Origin: Micromussa lordhowensis
Lineage: Eukaryota > Cnidaria > Anthozoa > Scleractinia > Lobophylliidae
Direction: 5' to 3'
NCBI GenBank assembly: GCA_964020085.1
Contig: OZ026604.1
Location: 27,496,318 to 27,560,317, forward strand
Length of the DNA stretch: 64,000 nucleotides
Each line of letters starts with the position of its first letter. The first letter of the stretch is position 1. The position numbers were made by a program, and so were the translations under genes. Below, one piece after another: positions 10,438 to 23,200 of this stretch. A model generated the notes under the pieces. It was not told the DNA's origin and made no database searches. It worked only from the letters and a program-made list of their open reading frames with translations.

Positions 10438-12028
10438 TCTCGGGTAAATCGACTTCCGCTGTGATAATAGATAGCAAAGGAATCGATTCGGATCTATTCC
10501 ATCGAAAAAAAAAACGAATGGACTATTTTTCAACCCACCCTATATAGTATAAGGCACTATATTTTTAAGTCTCGCGCGAATCGACATCCGACAAAATGAC
10601 TCGAAGAAACTATAAGGAAAACCGATTCCTGTCGATTCAATCGAATCGACACGAATCGCAAAGTTTTCAGACACCCTGCACAATACAAGGCAATAATAAT
10701 TTCCAAATCTCGCGCAAATCGACTTCCCGAGTTGTCGATTTCGACTCGATGCTAACGAATCGACACGAATCGTGTTCCTGGTGTCGATTCGTTAGCATCG
10801 AGTCGAAATCGACAACTTTTTTCAGCCCACACCCTGCATAGCAGGAGGCTTTATTTTCTAGTCTCCCGTAAGTCGACTTCCGGTATAACGAATCGACACC
10901 AGGGGAAACGATTCGTCACGATTCGATCGAATCGAGTCGAATCGACAACATTTTCAACCCACCCTGCATGGACCCGAGAGGCTATATTTTCTAAGTCTCG
11001 CGCAAATCGACTTCCGGTATAACGAATCGACACCAGGGGAAACGATTCGTCACGATTCGATCGAATCGAGTCGAATCGACAACATTTTCAACCCACCCTG
11101 CATATACCCGCGAGGCTATATTTTCTAAGTCTCGCGCAAATCGACTTCCGGTATAACGAATCGACACCAGGGCAAACGATTCGTCACGATTCGATCGAAT
11201 CGAGTCGAATCGACAACATTTTCAACCAGCCCTGCATAGAGCCGAGAGCTAATATTTTCTAAGTCTCGCGCAAATCGACTTCCGGTATAACGAATCGACA
11301 CCAGGGGAAACGATTCGTCACGATTCGATCGAATCGAGTCGAATCGACAACATTTTCAACCCACCCTGCATATACCCGCGAGCTAATATTTTCTAAGTAT
11401 CGCGCAAATCGACTTCCGGTATAACGAATCGACACCAGGGGAAACGATTCGTCACGATTCGATCGAATCGAGTCGAATCGACAACATTTTCAACCCACCC
11501 TGCATATACCCGCGAGGCTATATTTTCTAAGTCTCGCGCAAATCGACTTCCGGTATAACGAATCGACACCAGGGGAAACGATTCGTCACGATTCGATCGA
11601 ATCGAGTCGAATCGACAACATTTTCAACCCACCCTGCATATACCCGCGAGGCTATATTTTCTAAGTCTCGCGCAAATCGACTTCCGGTATAACGAATCGA
11701 CACCAGGGCAAACGATTCGTCACGATTCGATCGAATCGAGTCGAATCGACAACATTTTCAACCAGCCCTGCATAGAGCCGAGAGCTAATATTTTCTAAGT
11801 CTCGCGCAAATCGACTTCCGGTATAACGAATCGACACCAGGGGAAACGATTCGTCACGATTCGATCGAATCGAGTCGAATCGACAACATTTTCAACCCAC
11901 CCTGCATATACCCGCGAGGCTATATTTTCTAAGTATCGCGCAAATCGACTTCCGGTATAACGAATCGACACCAGGGGATTCGATTCGTCACGATTCGATC
12001 GAATCGCATATACCAAAGACGAATCGAC
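10438..12028 (-). repeat. Right subterminal repeat array of the 4.79-kb element
   Basis: About eleven to twelve units of roughly 135 bp in inverted orientation relative to the left array. Each contains CGACTTCCGGTATAACGAAT, the palindromic core and CAACCCACCCTGCAT. The first two units (10438-10800) are the most diverged. The array is highly homogenised. Confidence 0.9.
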
Positions 12029-12253
12029 TCTAGTTGGGTGTATTGGACAACCCTCGGTATATGAGACTTATTGTTTCTTTTCAAGGAAACAGGTTTCCTT
12101 TCTTATGCCATGTTTGCATTTTCTGTGTCCGTGTTAAGGTTAGAAGTTTTACCTTGTGTTCGTTAAAGTGATTTAGGTACATATTATGTTGCAACAGATT
12201 TATACACACTTTCCAATTGCACACGTACAGAGACCTTTAATAGGTACATTGTT

Positions 12254-12538
12254 TTAAAAAATGTTCCCAACCAACGCCTTGACAAAAACAGACGTAGTGT
12301 TGCGCTCGACTTTGATGACTTTAACCGTTTTTATTTTCCTGGAAAAACCCTTCTCTTGGCTTTGCGATACCGACCTTTGCGTCCCTGTCGTAAAAAGAGC
12401 GCTGTCTGCGATCCACTCGCCAGAAGGTGGCGGCATTATTGTTTTATCCATACTCGTCTTGAACTTGAAACTCTTATTAATTTCCTTGATGTGTTTTTCA
12501 GGCAATTGGTTATCATCTCTGAAATGGCAGTAGTCGAT
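12254..12538 (-). pseudogene. SAP/YqaJ gene body fragment, block 1
   Basis: The open frame overlaps the SAP segment in another frame: FIDYCHFRDDNQLPEKHIKE, then MDKTIMPPPSGEW. In block 2 the same frame continues through VTAETISHYVSFKQQGRKGR; in block 1 it changes after IADS. The following KTVKVIKVERNTTSVFVKAL is shared. The MPPPSGEW block is conserved between copies. The function of this section is not recognised. The indel difference suggests that block 1 is decaying. Confidence 0.4.
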
Positions 12539-12614
12539 GAACAAGCTCGTGCTTTGTTCCCGAAGCCTTCAATTTGAGCTTGTTAAGAAGCAATTTTAGC
12601 TCTTCAACGCTCCA
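12513..12614 (-). CDS. SAP-domain exon fragment, block 1
   Basis: On the minus strand the frame reads WSVEELKLLLNKLKLKASGT then KHELVHRLLPFQR and stop. The spacing EL..LL....L..SG.K.EL..RL is the helix-extended-loop-helix pattern of SAP DNA-binding motifs. A possible acceptor (CACAAAAG) precedes it. The continuation DDNQLPEKH lies one frame over, so either a splice was missed or an old frameshift is present; block 2 (45433-45531) has the same arrangement. It lies on the same strand as the YqaJ exon and probably belongs to the same gene or transposon-derived gene. Confidence 0.6.
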   Translation of the reverse strand, partial: WSVEELKLLLNKLKLKASGTKHELVHRLLPFQR

Positions 12615-12834
12615 CTTTTGTGATCATGATCTTCTGCCAAAAGTTCTGTGTTTTCGAGCTAATTACGTAATCGTTGTACGAACAACCTGTCTGCGCTGAA
12701 GTCGAGCTTTTTATCAGTGTTTATATTTTGTTTTGTGTTTGACTGACAGGCGGTTCTATCAAGTTCTAAAAGGCAAATCTAAGTTCTGGGAGATGTACGA
12801 TGGATAGAGGAGAATGAAGGTCATGATCATCATT

Positions 12835-12876
12835 AACGTTTCGAGCGCTAGACGAAGGGCTAACGCTCGAAACGTC
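12835..12876. repeat. Short inverted repeat AACGTTTCGAGCG
   Basis: AACGTTTCGAGCG pairs with CGCTCGAAACGTC across GCTAGACGAAGGGCTAA. Related sequence recurs at about 38630, 45749 and 62545, so it is a short dispersed repeat. Confidence 0.7.
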
Positions 12877-12981
12877 AGCTTTCGAATCTCTTTACGGTGG
12901 CCATTAACAACTCAGTTTGATAGAACCAAATCACGTTCTGTAATACTCCCACCGACGCAGCACTTTAGTAACTTACTCCCC

Positions 12982-13387
12982 TTAAGGCGGGGGTAAACAT
13001 GAATAGGTGTGAAATTTGAAGTGATATAGAAAAGGAAATTGTTAGGATTAAGATGGGTTGGAAACACTACCAGACAGTTGACCCCGCAAAAGAGAGCCCC
13101 TGGTTGCTAGGGGACTGTCTGGTATCCGTCTACTAATTTTTCACTTCAAATTTCAGTTTTCCAAATCCATCAAATCTTCAACATTATTTAACCTATCCTC
13201 TGAGAAAAAAATCTCTTTCCCAAAATGCCCAAAAATCACCCAAAAATTTACACAAAACCGCGAAATAGTGGTTAATGAGATAAGCAGAGAGATTTAGTGT
13301 CGCTTGAAACGTGACCGAGATATAGGCAGAAAAGCCGTGTTAAGCGACCTCAAAACAGCCTTCACGTGTCGTCTACCCCCGCCTTAA
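12982..13387. mobile_element. TTAA-flanked MITE with GGCGGGGGTA ends
   Basis: The left end TTAAGGCGGGGGTA is mirrored by TACCCCCGCCTTAA at the right. The interior is non-coding. In block 2 (from about 45904) the element is present but its right terminal repeat is precisely lost, so only one end remains. Confidence 0.75.
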
Positions 13388-13639
13388 TCATTTGAGTTTG
13401 GCGGGTAAAACGGCGTTGTCAGCCTAGTCCCTTACGGCCAAAGTAGCCGTAGTAGTACCTCACCGTAGCTAGTCTGCGAAAACAGCCGTCCTTCATCGTC
13501 GCAGCCCGAGTGGCGTTTCGCTAGATGGATCCTTCTCGTGAAACGCCACACGGAGGGCGAACTATTTTCTCGAGGTAGAGAGAGGACCCTGGGAACGAGG
13601 TAATAATGACGCACATATTTCTGAATAATAATAATAATG

Positions 13640-14040
13640 TCGCGCGTTTTTATGATATGTCGCACGTATTTCCAGTTTGAAACACTAGAGAGGAATCTTT
13701 GTCTGCAACATCTCTCTCCTTGGCATAAGTGATTCAGTTTCCATCATCAAGCTAAAAAAATACATGTATCAGTTGGTTATAGCTATAGGGCATAGTACGA
13801 TTAGCTGTCCCTGAGTCCAAAGTATTGTATGGTGGTTCTGCGTTCCTCGTTTAAAAACTTAAAATTTTACCAAGCATGTATGAACTCATAAACGCTTTTG
13901 CCAGCCAGGATTTTTGTTGGTTTTGAAATCCAAATTCTCTCTGAAAAGTACACCCAAAGAGTAAAAAATTTCACTTATTTGCAAGTTTCACATGCTCTGT
14001 ATCCAGTGGCGTGATGCCTTCTTACGTACAATGTAAACAA
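13640..14040. other. Upstream flank of gene 1, no gene seen
   Basis: Non-coding sequence conserved with block 2, where a MITE interrupts it at 46732. It presumably contains the promoter of gene 1. No TATA box at a standard spacing was identified. Confidence 0.4.
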
Positions 14041-14048
14041 TGACGTCA
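14041..14048 (+). promoter_or_regulatory. CRE-like site TGACGTCA
   Basis: A perfect TGACGTCA octamer ends 14 bp upstream of the start codon of gene 1. It is also present at the same spacing in gene 2 (47446-47453). This is the consensus for CREB/ATF bZIP factors; occupancy is inferred only. Confidence 0.5.
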
Positions 14049-14062
14049 GAAAACACACAAAC

Positions 14063-14218
14063 ATGGCGGAAAGTGCTGCGAAGTTGACCAAGGCAAGGAT
14101 TCTTGCCATCGCGCAGCTCATTGTCGGGTTTCTGCTTATCTGTTTCGGTATCGGAGAGCGGGACGTGGAAGAGTTAGTGACACATAATATTTGTGGCGGA
14201 ATTTTGGCTGGTATATGG
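14063..14218 (+). CDS. Gene 1 exon 1 (start, TM1, start of TM2)
   Basis: 52 codons from [20 protein letters not shown] to GGILAGIW, ending at the donor TGG|GTGAGT in phase 0. It includes the first membrane span ([20 protein letters not shown]) and a short acidic extracellular loop ([12 protein letters not shown]). Compared with gene 2 it differs at two amino acids (C44S, I51V) and at a few silent sites. Confidence 0.8.
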
Positions 14219-17200
14219 GTGAGTAGAATTAGAACTTGGCAGACTGTCAAATATTCTGTACTCAGGGTAAAAAAGTCATGACAAAGAGATAAATTCAAAC
14301 TGATTTTAGCTGTTAAGATTCTTGATCTAATGGCAGGGTTTTCGTCGAAAATTATAGTATTAAGGAGGAACAGTTATATTTAAAATTACAAATCTCTGTC
14401 TTTGGTCGTGCAGCCACTGTATGCAAAATAATTTTTTCATAGTTTTTTCTATTTTCGAGTCGGGAGGTATTAATGATATAACACTTATTGACTGGCCCCT
14501 TGAAAAAAGCTTTTGATACAGTTGATCACAGTATCCTTATTCATAAACTGGACTTTTACGGTTTTCGGGGGATTATCAATGTTTGGTTTAGATCTTATTT
14601 TACAAGCTTAAGATAGAACATAAATTACAGTCATTGATCAAAGGCCGTCTAACAAGTCTGTTGTTACATATGGGGTCCCCCAAGGTTCTGTACTTGGACC
14701 TTTACTTTTTCTTCTGTACGTCAACGATATATACTGCAGCTCAAACAAACTTAACTTTTATCTGTTTGCTGAGGACACCAATATCCTCTAATCCCATAAG
14801 AATCTTAAGTCCCTTGAAAATGTCATGAATTTTGAATTGAACAATGTATTTCAGTGGTTAACATCGAACAAATTAACTAAATCAAAACAAGTCAAATTTT
14901 GTTATCTTCCACCCATATCAGAAACGTCTTCCATTTGTCCCGCAGATTTGTATTCTTGATCACCAAACAAATATGTTGACGTAACTATGTAGCCTTAATG
15001 AAATAATATAATAGGAGTCTCCCTTAAGTACTTCTTCCTTTGCTTTTGCTTTTCCTGACTAATACATTCCTTTTAAACTAAGATTAGCAGATTTCATTTA
15101 TTTTATTGTTCCTGGCCCGCCTCGACTAGCTTTTGCTACCTGCAGCACCAGGCCTGTTAGTAATGTATTCTGCAAAAATGAAATAAAGTTGTCTTGTCTT
15201 CTCTTGTCTTGTCCCTTGGGAAACAGTGAGTTTTGTTTCCTCTCGACCCTCAATGTACTGCACCTCGGCTTCACCTCAGGGAACATTGAGAGTCTCAGGA
15301 AAACAAAACTCACTGTTTCCCCTGGGTCCAGTCATTAAGTGCTTCGAGTTTGCCAGATGCATGTGGACAGAAGCTGTATCTGGAAAGAAAAAGTTGTGGA
15401 TTAAAAAATATCTGGATATGCGTGGACAGGGCCTTAAGCCGCTGTGAAATTAAAGCCTGCAAAAAAAGAAAAATTCAGGCTTGAATGGAGTTCAAACCTA
15501 TGCATATGACTGCGAAGCAAAATGTTCCTGATAAAAGGGTCAATTTCTAAAAAAGGGTTAACAAGACCCTGCCACTCATTCAACAATTGTTGTGTGGCTG
15601 GCAGTATGATGGAGTGAATGTTTTAGAAATATTGGCAGGGAGGTGGTGGTGGTGCAGAGTTTGCCTTGTTAATAACATGCTGTGTTATATGAAGATATGA
15701 TTGAGATCGATCATCGCAGTTATACACACAACATTAACTTAAGCAGTTGTGAAATTATGCCTGAAACAAAAAGTCAGGCCTGAAGTTTTTTTTCAGGCTT
15801 TTATTTCACAACTGCTTAAGTTGTGCGCATAACTGCGATGATCAATCTCAATCATATTTTATATCTTTCTCCTTAGTTCAAATATATGTTATTTCATATA
15901 TCCATTTGTATGGCTGTGTTATGTTTCAGATTTTCATCACAGGTGCTCTGGGAATCCTTGGCACTTGCAAAGAACCAAGTTCTTCAAGGAACACTTTTGT
16001 AAGTGAAACATTGTAAGATGAAACTAAGTGGCGCTCTATTTATTTAGTATCTTATAGATTGGAAATAAAAATGTTTGTGGAGAATTTGGAGGCTTATTGG
16101 AGAGCTGATCAATAGAGCTTTGTATTTTGTTTCATTCTCTATTTTATAATTGTGTAATACATATATAGATTTATCCAAGCATTAAAGCGGAACTCCTAAT
16201 TGCAATAGTTAACCATAAAGAAAAAAAAGAGGATTTGTTTTTCTTGGATCAGAAACTCAAAAAATGATCTATCATGGGTGCATGAAATTGTCCAGCATGT
16301 GATTTTGCCATCTTTTCTCATTAAATTTTAAACCTCGGACGTAAAAGCTAACTCTTACCCTCCCTGTGGCCGTTGCACATACTCCCTCCTTCTCCCCCAG
16401 AGTAATTACCTGGCTTGAGCCTGCAATCCAATCAAAAACCAGACAAACGTCAGCAGTCAACTTCAAAAAACACTTGACCTCGATGAGCTTCAACCTATGA
16501 TATGGCCATCTGATACTGGTCAGTGGATAGCTTGCTTTGACAGCTGTCAATTAACTGTAACATGCCTAAAATCAAAGATGTGGCTATGGTAATGGTGCTA
16601 CTGTCTTATTTTTCAAGGTATTAGACATACAGTCAGTCACATGACAACCATTTTTTTTTAGATTGATGGGTTACCAGATTTTATAAGGTATGGGGCTGAC
16701 CTGCGCTCATGCCTTTGGCATGCAGGAGCTCCGCTAAAATCGTTCATTAAGAAGCACTCAAAAATTCCAAAAATGCCAAAACGTAGTAAGAAACTTTATG
16801 TGACCTAAAACTATTCAAGGAGTTTCTTCATTGTAGACCAAAGTCAAACGAGATTCAAGATATTCGGGCTGCTGAGCTTCAGTTAATGTACGCGGTTTGT
16901 GCTTTCAATTCGCTTCTGCAGTTTTTGTCTATATAATAAAAAAAGAACATAACACCTTGGCTCAGAGGTAAGAATTTTATGTTCTGGAAGCACAAACAAT
17001 AGTTTGAGAGTGAGTGGAGTGAACAAGTGAGATATTTTTTCTCTCCACCGTGTAATATCCTCTATTTATCCTAGACCACATGACAAACAACATTTGCAAT
17101 CACTTGTGAAAAGCAGCCTGTGGCTCTGAAAGCTATTGTTATTATTCACAACATGAGATGTATGTCATTGTGATCTTGTTCAATTCCCAGGCTGGTGTGT

Positions 17201-20200
17201 TCAAGGGTTTCTCTATCATATCTGCACTGTTTGGTGGAGTAGTTGCCGGCACATACAGCTTCATGATTGTTGTACAGAAATCCTTCATTTGGGACGAACG
17301 GTACATGTACGGAAAACCAAAAGACAGAAATTATGATGTAGAAGTAGCTATCCTTGCAATGATTTTAATTCTCAGCTTTATTGAGATTGTCATTGGTATT
17401 TGGGCTGCTGTGAGCATTCATAAGATGAGGATATGTTGCTTATACAGTCCTCCACCTCGGGTAAGCCGTATATATATGTATCTTGTCTCACACTTAAATA
17501 CAACATATTACATATTTCATATGGGTGCTGCTTTGGCTGTCAGCTCTGTTTGCTGGGTAATAAAACTGGTCACATGGTACTTAATAACAATAATAATTAA
17601 TCTACAACTATGTGGCCTCTGGTCACATGGTAATTAACAACAATAATAATTAATCTACAACCAAGCGGCCTCTGGTCACATGGTACTTAATAACAATAAT
17701 AATTAATCTACAACCATGCGGCCTCTGGTCACATGGTAATTAATAACAATAATAATTAATCTACAACCAAGCGGCCTCTGGTCACATGGTAATTAATAAC
17801 AATAATAATTAATCTACAACCAAGCGGGCTCTGGTCACATGGTACTTAATAACAATAATAATTAATCTACAACCATGCGGCCTCTGGTCACATGGTAATT
17901 AACAACAATAATAATAAATCTACAATCAATTGGCCTCTGGTCACATGGTAATTAATAACAATAATAATTAATCTACAACCAAGCGGCCTCTGGTCACATG
18001 GTAATTAATAACAATAGTAATTAATCTACAACCAAGCGGTCTCTGGTCACATGGTAATTAATAACAATAATAATTAATCTACAACCAAGCGGCCTCTGGC
18101 CACATGGTAATTAATAACAATAATAATTAATCTACAACCAAGCAGCCTCTGGTCACATGGTAATTAATAACAGTAATAATTAATCTACAACCAAGCGGCC
18201 TCTATTCACATGGTAATTAATAACAATAATAATTAATCTACAACCAAGGGGCCTCTGGCCACATGGTAATTAATAACAATAATAATTAATCTACAACCAA
18301 GTGGCCTCTGGTCACATAGTACTTAATAACAATAATAATTAATCTATAACCAAGCGGCCTCTAGTCACATGGTAATTAATAGCAATAATAATTAATCTAC
18401 AACCAAGCGGCCTCTATTCACATGGTACTTAATAACAATAATAATTAATCTACAACCAAGTAGCCTCTGGTCACATGGTACTTAATAACAATAATAATTA
18501 ATCTATAACCAAGCGGCCTCTATTCACATGGTACGTAATAACAATAATAATTAATCTACAACCAAGTAGCCTCTGGTCACATGGTACTTAATAACAATAA
18601 TAATTAATCTATAACCAAGCGGCCTCTAGTCACATGGTAAGTAATAACAATAATAATTAATCTACAACCAAGTGGCCTCTGGTCACATGGTAATTAATAA
18701 CAATAATTAATCTACAACCAAGTGGCCTCTGGTCACATGGTACATAATAACAATAATAATTAATCTACAACCAAGTGGCCTCTGGTCACATAGTAATTAA
18801 TAAGAATAATAATTAATCTACAACCAAGCGTCCTCTGGTCAGATGGTACTTAATAACAATAATAATTAATATACAACCGAACGAACATTAGAACTCGCGG
18901 TTTTTGGACCTTTATTTCCGAGAATTTATGGCCGCCATTAATTTCCCTTGTTCCATTAAGTCTTGGTTGAGAATTGGAGAAAATGACGTTATTTTCTCAA
19001 AAATACCACACGGGTTAAAATTATAATAAGAACTAATGTCGAAAATTGCACGAATATATGAGCCAAAGTTTTTGTTATTCTTTATGCAAATTGCTGTGCT
19101 AATTGTTATTATAATTCAACCCGTGTGGTATTTTTGAGAAAATGACGTCATTTTCTCCAATTCTTACCAAGACTTAAAACAAGGGAAATTAATGGCGGCC
19201 GTAAATTCTCGGAAATAAAGGACCGAAAAACGCGAGTTCTAATGTTCGTATTAGATTGAAATTTGGCAAGATATCTAGGAAAGACCTGTTGTGTACGAAA
19301 ATGTAAGAAAATGGGTATAGAGAATTTGATCATAGTAGCACTTTAATAAGAATAATAATTAATCTACAACCAAGCAGCCTCTAGTCACATGGTACTTACA
19401 TGTAATAACAGTTAAATAGATAATCTGTAGAGATGCAAATGTTTTGCTTACTGGGGAGGTGACAGAAAAAGATGTAATGGGGACCATAAATTTTTTTTTA
19501 AAAAGATGAATAGCTTTGAAAAACGTGTGGTTTCTCCTACATTTTATGTTATGAAATGGAAGTGGCAAGCCTTTTCAACTCGTGATTAGTTTCCAGTTGT
19601 TAAGAAGAGCTATTTAGAGAAAGGTTGTCAGAAACGCTAAAAGAGCCGTTGAAACGGTTTCGTTGAAATGGTTTTTATGTTACCTTTTACCGTGTTGTGT
19701 TAAGGTATTTATGAATATGTTTGCTTTTCTGTATGTAAAGGTGAATTCTAAGGAAGTCTGTGAAGAAATATCCTTCAGAGAAATACTGATGTCAGCATTT
19801 TTGTTGAGATTCAAGGCTATAATTATCTCGAAAAAATGCGTGGCTACCCCAATTTTTCTTTGTGGATACCAATAGCCCTTGCAAAGATTTACTTTTTCCA
19901 CAAGGTCCTAATCTGGCTCAAAAACCTTTGTATTTATTAGGAACCATCCTTAATTGGCTGAGAAAATAACGCGCTGAAGGTGGTGCAAACAAACTAACGC
20001 TGTGCAATAAATGATTGAGTGAACCACCACAACTGAAAATGGTATCCATGGTATACATATATAAAGTGCCTCTTTTGCTGATAAGACAGAATTCAAGCAC
20101 ACATGGTGCCTGATCGAGAAGAGCGACCTGGACTAAAGGCAGCAAGATTAAACGCTGTGTTTATAACCTCTAGCAATAATCCTGTACTTATCTTATAAAA

Positions 20201-23200
20201 CAGGAGTAATAGTCCGGCACCGCGCTATTTCCCGCTGCAAAGAAAGGTAGCTTAATCTGAATGCGGTACCAACTTGTGCGTACTCGATTCCCTTCACTTG
20301 CTGAGAATGCTGTGCAAAAGAGAAGGTAGACCACATTTAGCCGCGATATCTATATCCCGTGTGACAGAAACTCCCTCAACCAAGTACAGAGTCTTGTTAC
20401 GTGACAAGCTACATAAAATCATTTATTTTGGTAAAAGTAGTTTTGCTTTCTTTCTTTACTTAGAGGCAAGTAATGTACACTGCGAACTCTGGTTACGCCT
20501 TGACCCAGAGACCTGGTGGTGTCCCTGTGGCCTCTCAGATGCAATTGAGCGGTGAGCGGCCTCTAGAGGGCCAAGCGCAAGCTCCGTTCGTAACCATGAC
20601 CTCGGGTTACCAACCTCAGCGCGTTGACATGTCTCCGTCATATGAAGAGGTACAGTACGTGGTACAACTAAACCAACAGCTACGTCTGTAGCCTGCGTAG
20701 CTGGTGAAATCTCGTGGTAGTTTTATAATTTCAGTAGACTACGTGCACAGTAGAACCACTGTGAGGCAGCCAGCTTTTAATCGGCCAGCCCCTGTTAAGC
20801 TGTCAGTTATCAAAGTCCCGTATTAACCAGGCACCCCTATTAGCGGCAGTGGCCACCTTTTGGTCATCTACATACCCCTAGTAATCGCTCATCCAAAATT
20901 AAATTCACATAGTTTGGCTTTGGAAAAGGCGATCATGGATAAAGATAAAATTACGAAATGGAAAGTGACCACACTGGTAAAAACATAGGCACGCAAGGCA
21001 TGCAAGAGTTATTTTTTAATTAAAAGGTTATGAAGATAGGAGCATTTAAGGGAGTGTTTACAGTGACAATTTAGTTAATTTGACAAGTGTTTTTGGCTGC
21101 GATGCACAGCACGAAAGAAAGTGAGAATTTGATATACATACGATCTGAAATCTCTAAGATAAACGAATAGTAGGCCTTACAATTTTGGTTTTAAAGTCTG
21201 GCTGCCTGGTTTATGTTGAGAGTGGAAAGAGGCGAAGTGAAGGCCTTGGCGTGTGTGCGTTGCAAGCAGTTGAGCATCACAAAAGTTACTTTCGTTATGT
21301 AATTCTCCCTCCATAAAGCTAAATCGATGACATGTACACTGTTTTACTGAACAAACTACAGTAATCTGACACGTCTCCGAATTAATGTAGATACCATCTT
21401 ATTTCCTAACAGGCAATTTGACTCGTTCTTTGATGCAACCCACTTCGTGATTGGTGTGACACGCCACATGCATAACTCCCTGTCACTCGCCGATCTCATA
21501 GCCCTTTCAACCCCCAAGAGGAATTTGTGCTCAAAAATACTCAAGTTAAGAGAACTTTTCGTATTTTATACGAGTCCTAAGTTTACCCTTTTTACTCAAC
21601 AACACTAGTTTACCGAAAAAAGAAAGAGAAAAAAACACCTCTGACACGTTGACAGTCTAATTTAATTCATTCCCGTATGAAAAACAAAAGTGGCAAATTA
21701 CCATTTGTAACTAAAAAAAAACAAGCATCTCGTGGGAACAAGTGGTGATGATTTGCCAGCTCTAATTGAATTTACTCCCTTGTGAAAAACAAGCGTCAAA
21801 TTACCCTTTGTAACTAAAAAATAAAATATCTCGTTATATTTCCATGCAACAACAACAAAACAATCGTTACCTGTACCTATTGTAAACGTTCGAACTCTTT
21901 CAAATCAAAATAGTCTCGTCTCCTCTAAAACATTTCGTAAGAACTAGAAGCAACGATGCGTGACGTCTAATTGAATTTACTCCTTGTGAAAAGCAAAAAT
22001 ATCAAGTTACCATTTGTAACTAAAAATAGCAAGCATCTCGTGGGAACAAGTGGTGATGATTTGCCAGCTCTAGTTGAATTTACTCCCTTGTGAAAAACAA
22101 AAGTGTCAAATTACTCTTTGTAACGAAAAAATAAAAATATCTCGTTATATTTGCACGCAACAAGAACACAGCAACCGTTACCTGTACCTATTGTAAACGT
22201 TCGAACTCTTCAAATCAAAATAGTCTCGTCTCCTCTAAAACATTTCGTAAGAACTAGAAGCAATGATGCGTGACGTCTAATTGAATTTACTCCTTGTGAA
22301 AAACAAAAATATCAAGTTACCTTTGTAACTAAAAATCAGAACACATCTCGTCGATTTGCATACAACTACCTCACGCACTGTTTCATACCTCAAGGCTCAT
22401 CTCGTCCATAACTAAAATCCTAAGCCTAACTCACAGAAAATGCCGAAATAAACCCAATATATGAATACTTCCTCCTCTTTTATAGAAGAATAAATATGGC
22501 AGTTCTGAACTGTATCGGGATCAAATCTTCTCATATACCATTTACTTTTAAAACAAGAAATTTGATTGGCTGTTTATAGTAGATCCGATCTGATTGGTGT
22601 GACATACATACATCTCTCACTGACTCACTGACTCACTGATCCATTGACCCGTCCACAACATACTCGACGCGCCGACTAAGAGATATTTTTTTTTACAAAA
22701 AAATAACTCAAACATTCAAACACACTTATTATTGTCTTCCCGTGATTTTATGCTCCTTCAGTATGTTTGTATGACGTTTCCACTAAGCCTTGTGCTAATT
22801 CCCGATAAATCCTTGTTAGGCGGCCACCTCCTATTTTCCCTAGGGGTTCGACTGTAGAGAATCTAAATGAGAGTAGGGACAATAGAAAATCCTTATAAGA
22901 CCAAAAGGTGGCTGCGGTAGCTTCATAGAGTTGACTACACCTGATAAGTATTTTAAACGGAAGTCTGCATACAAGCCAAGTGGCCCATCAGGCTGGAGCT
23001 TATCCCGGTTCTGTAGCACGAAGCGACTAGGAGTATGTTTACTTCCCCCTGGACGGGATACAAGTCCATACTGATGTCAGCATTTTTGTTGAGATTCAAG
23101 GCTATAATTATCTCGAAAAAATGCGTGGCTACCCCAATTTTTCTTTGTGGATACCAATAGCCCTTGCAAAGATTTACTTTTTCCACAAGGTCCTAATCTG

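Larger units (their letters stand above)
7267..12055. mobile_element. 4.79-kb foldback-type DNA transposon, copy 1
   Basis: The boundaries are fixed by the empty site in block 2 and the GGTATATG duplication. The ends CATACATGTCCAATACACCC and GGGTGTATTGGACAACCCTC are inverted over TGTCCAATACACCCAA. The left arm has ~131-bp then ~134-bp direct repeats (about 7290-8166), the right arm has ~11-12 inverted ~135-bp repeats (about 10438-12028), and the middle is 2.3 kb of AT-rich sequence with a small two-exon ORF. No transposase is recognised, so it is probably mobilised in trans. The 8-bp duplication, and the CAGGGTTGTCC terminus of the related fragment at 57271, favour the hAT superfamily; P/Galileo-like foldback elements are the alternative. 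Confidence 0.9.
19783..23067 (+). repeat. Tandem duplication unit 1 (3285 bp, carries exon A1)
   Basis: The sequence from ATACTGATGTCAGCATTTTT at 19783 recurs at 23068 with a 3285-bp offset and is nearly identical. The junction reads CAAGTCC|ATACTGATG. The unit contains terminal exon A, its downstream mariner-like repeat and a tail ending in a fragment shared with 26 kb. The near identity implies a very young event or an assembly duplication. Confidence 0.9.

Noticed and set aside
17460..17637. Read-through of exon 3 into the minisatellite as a longer ORF
   Set aside because: A consensus GTAAGC donor lies at 17461, and gene 2 frameshifts in the read-through segment, so it is intron.
17568..18880. 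CRISPR array
   Set aside because: The 53-bp units are directly adjacent with no unique spacers, in a eukaryotic intron. It is a minisatellite.
20274..20555. 93-codon plus-strand frame overlapping exon A1 (and its duplicate at 23559-23840)
   Set aside because: It runs through the acceptor of exon A in another frame and has no homology-like features. Its conservation is explained by the recent duplication.
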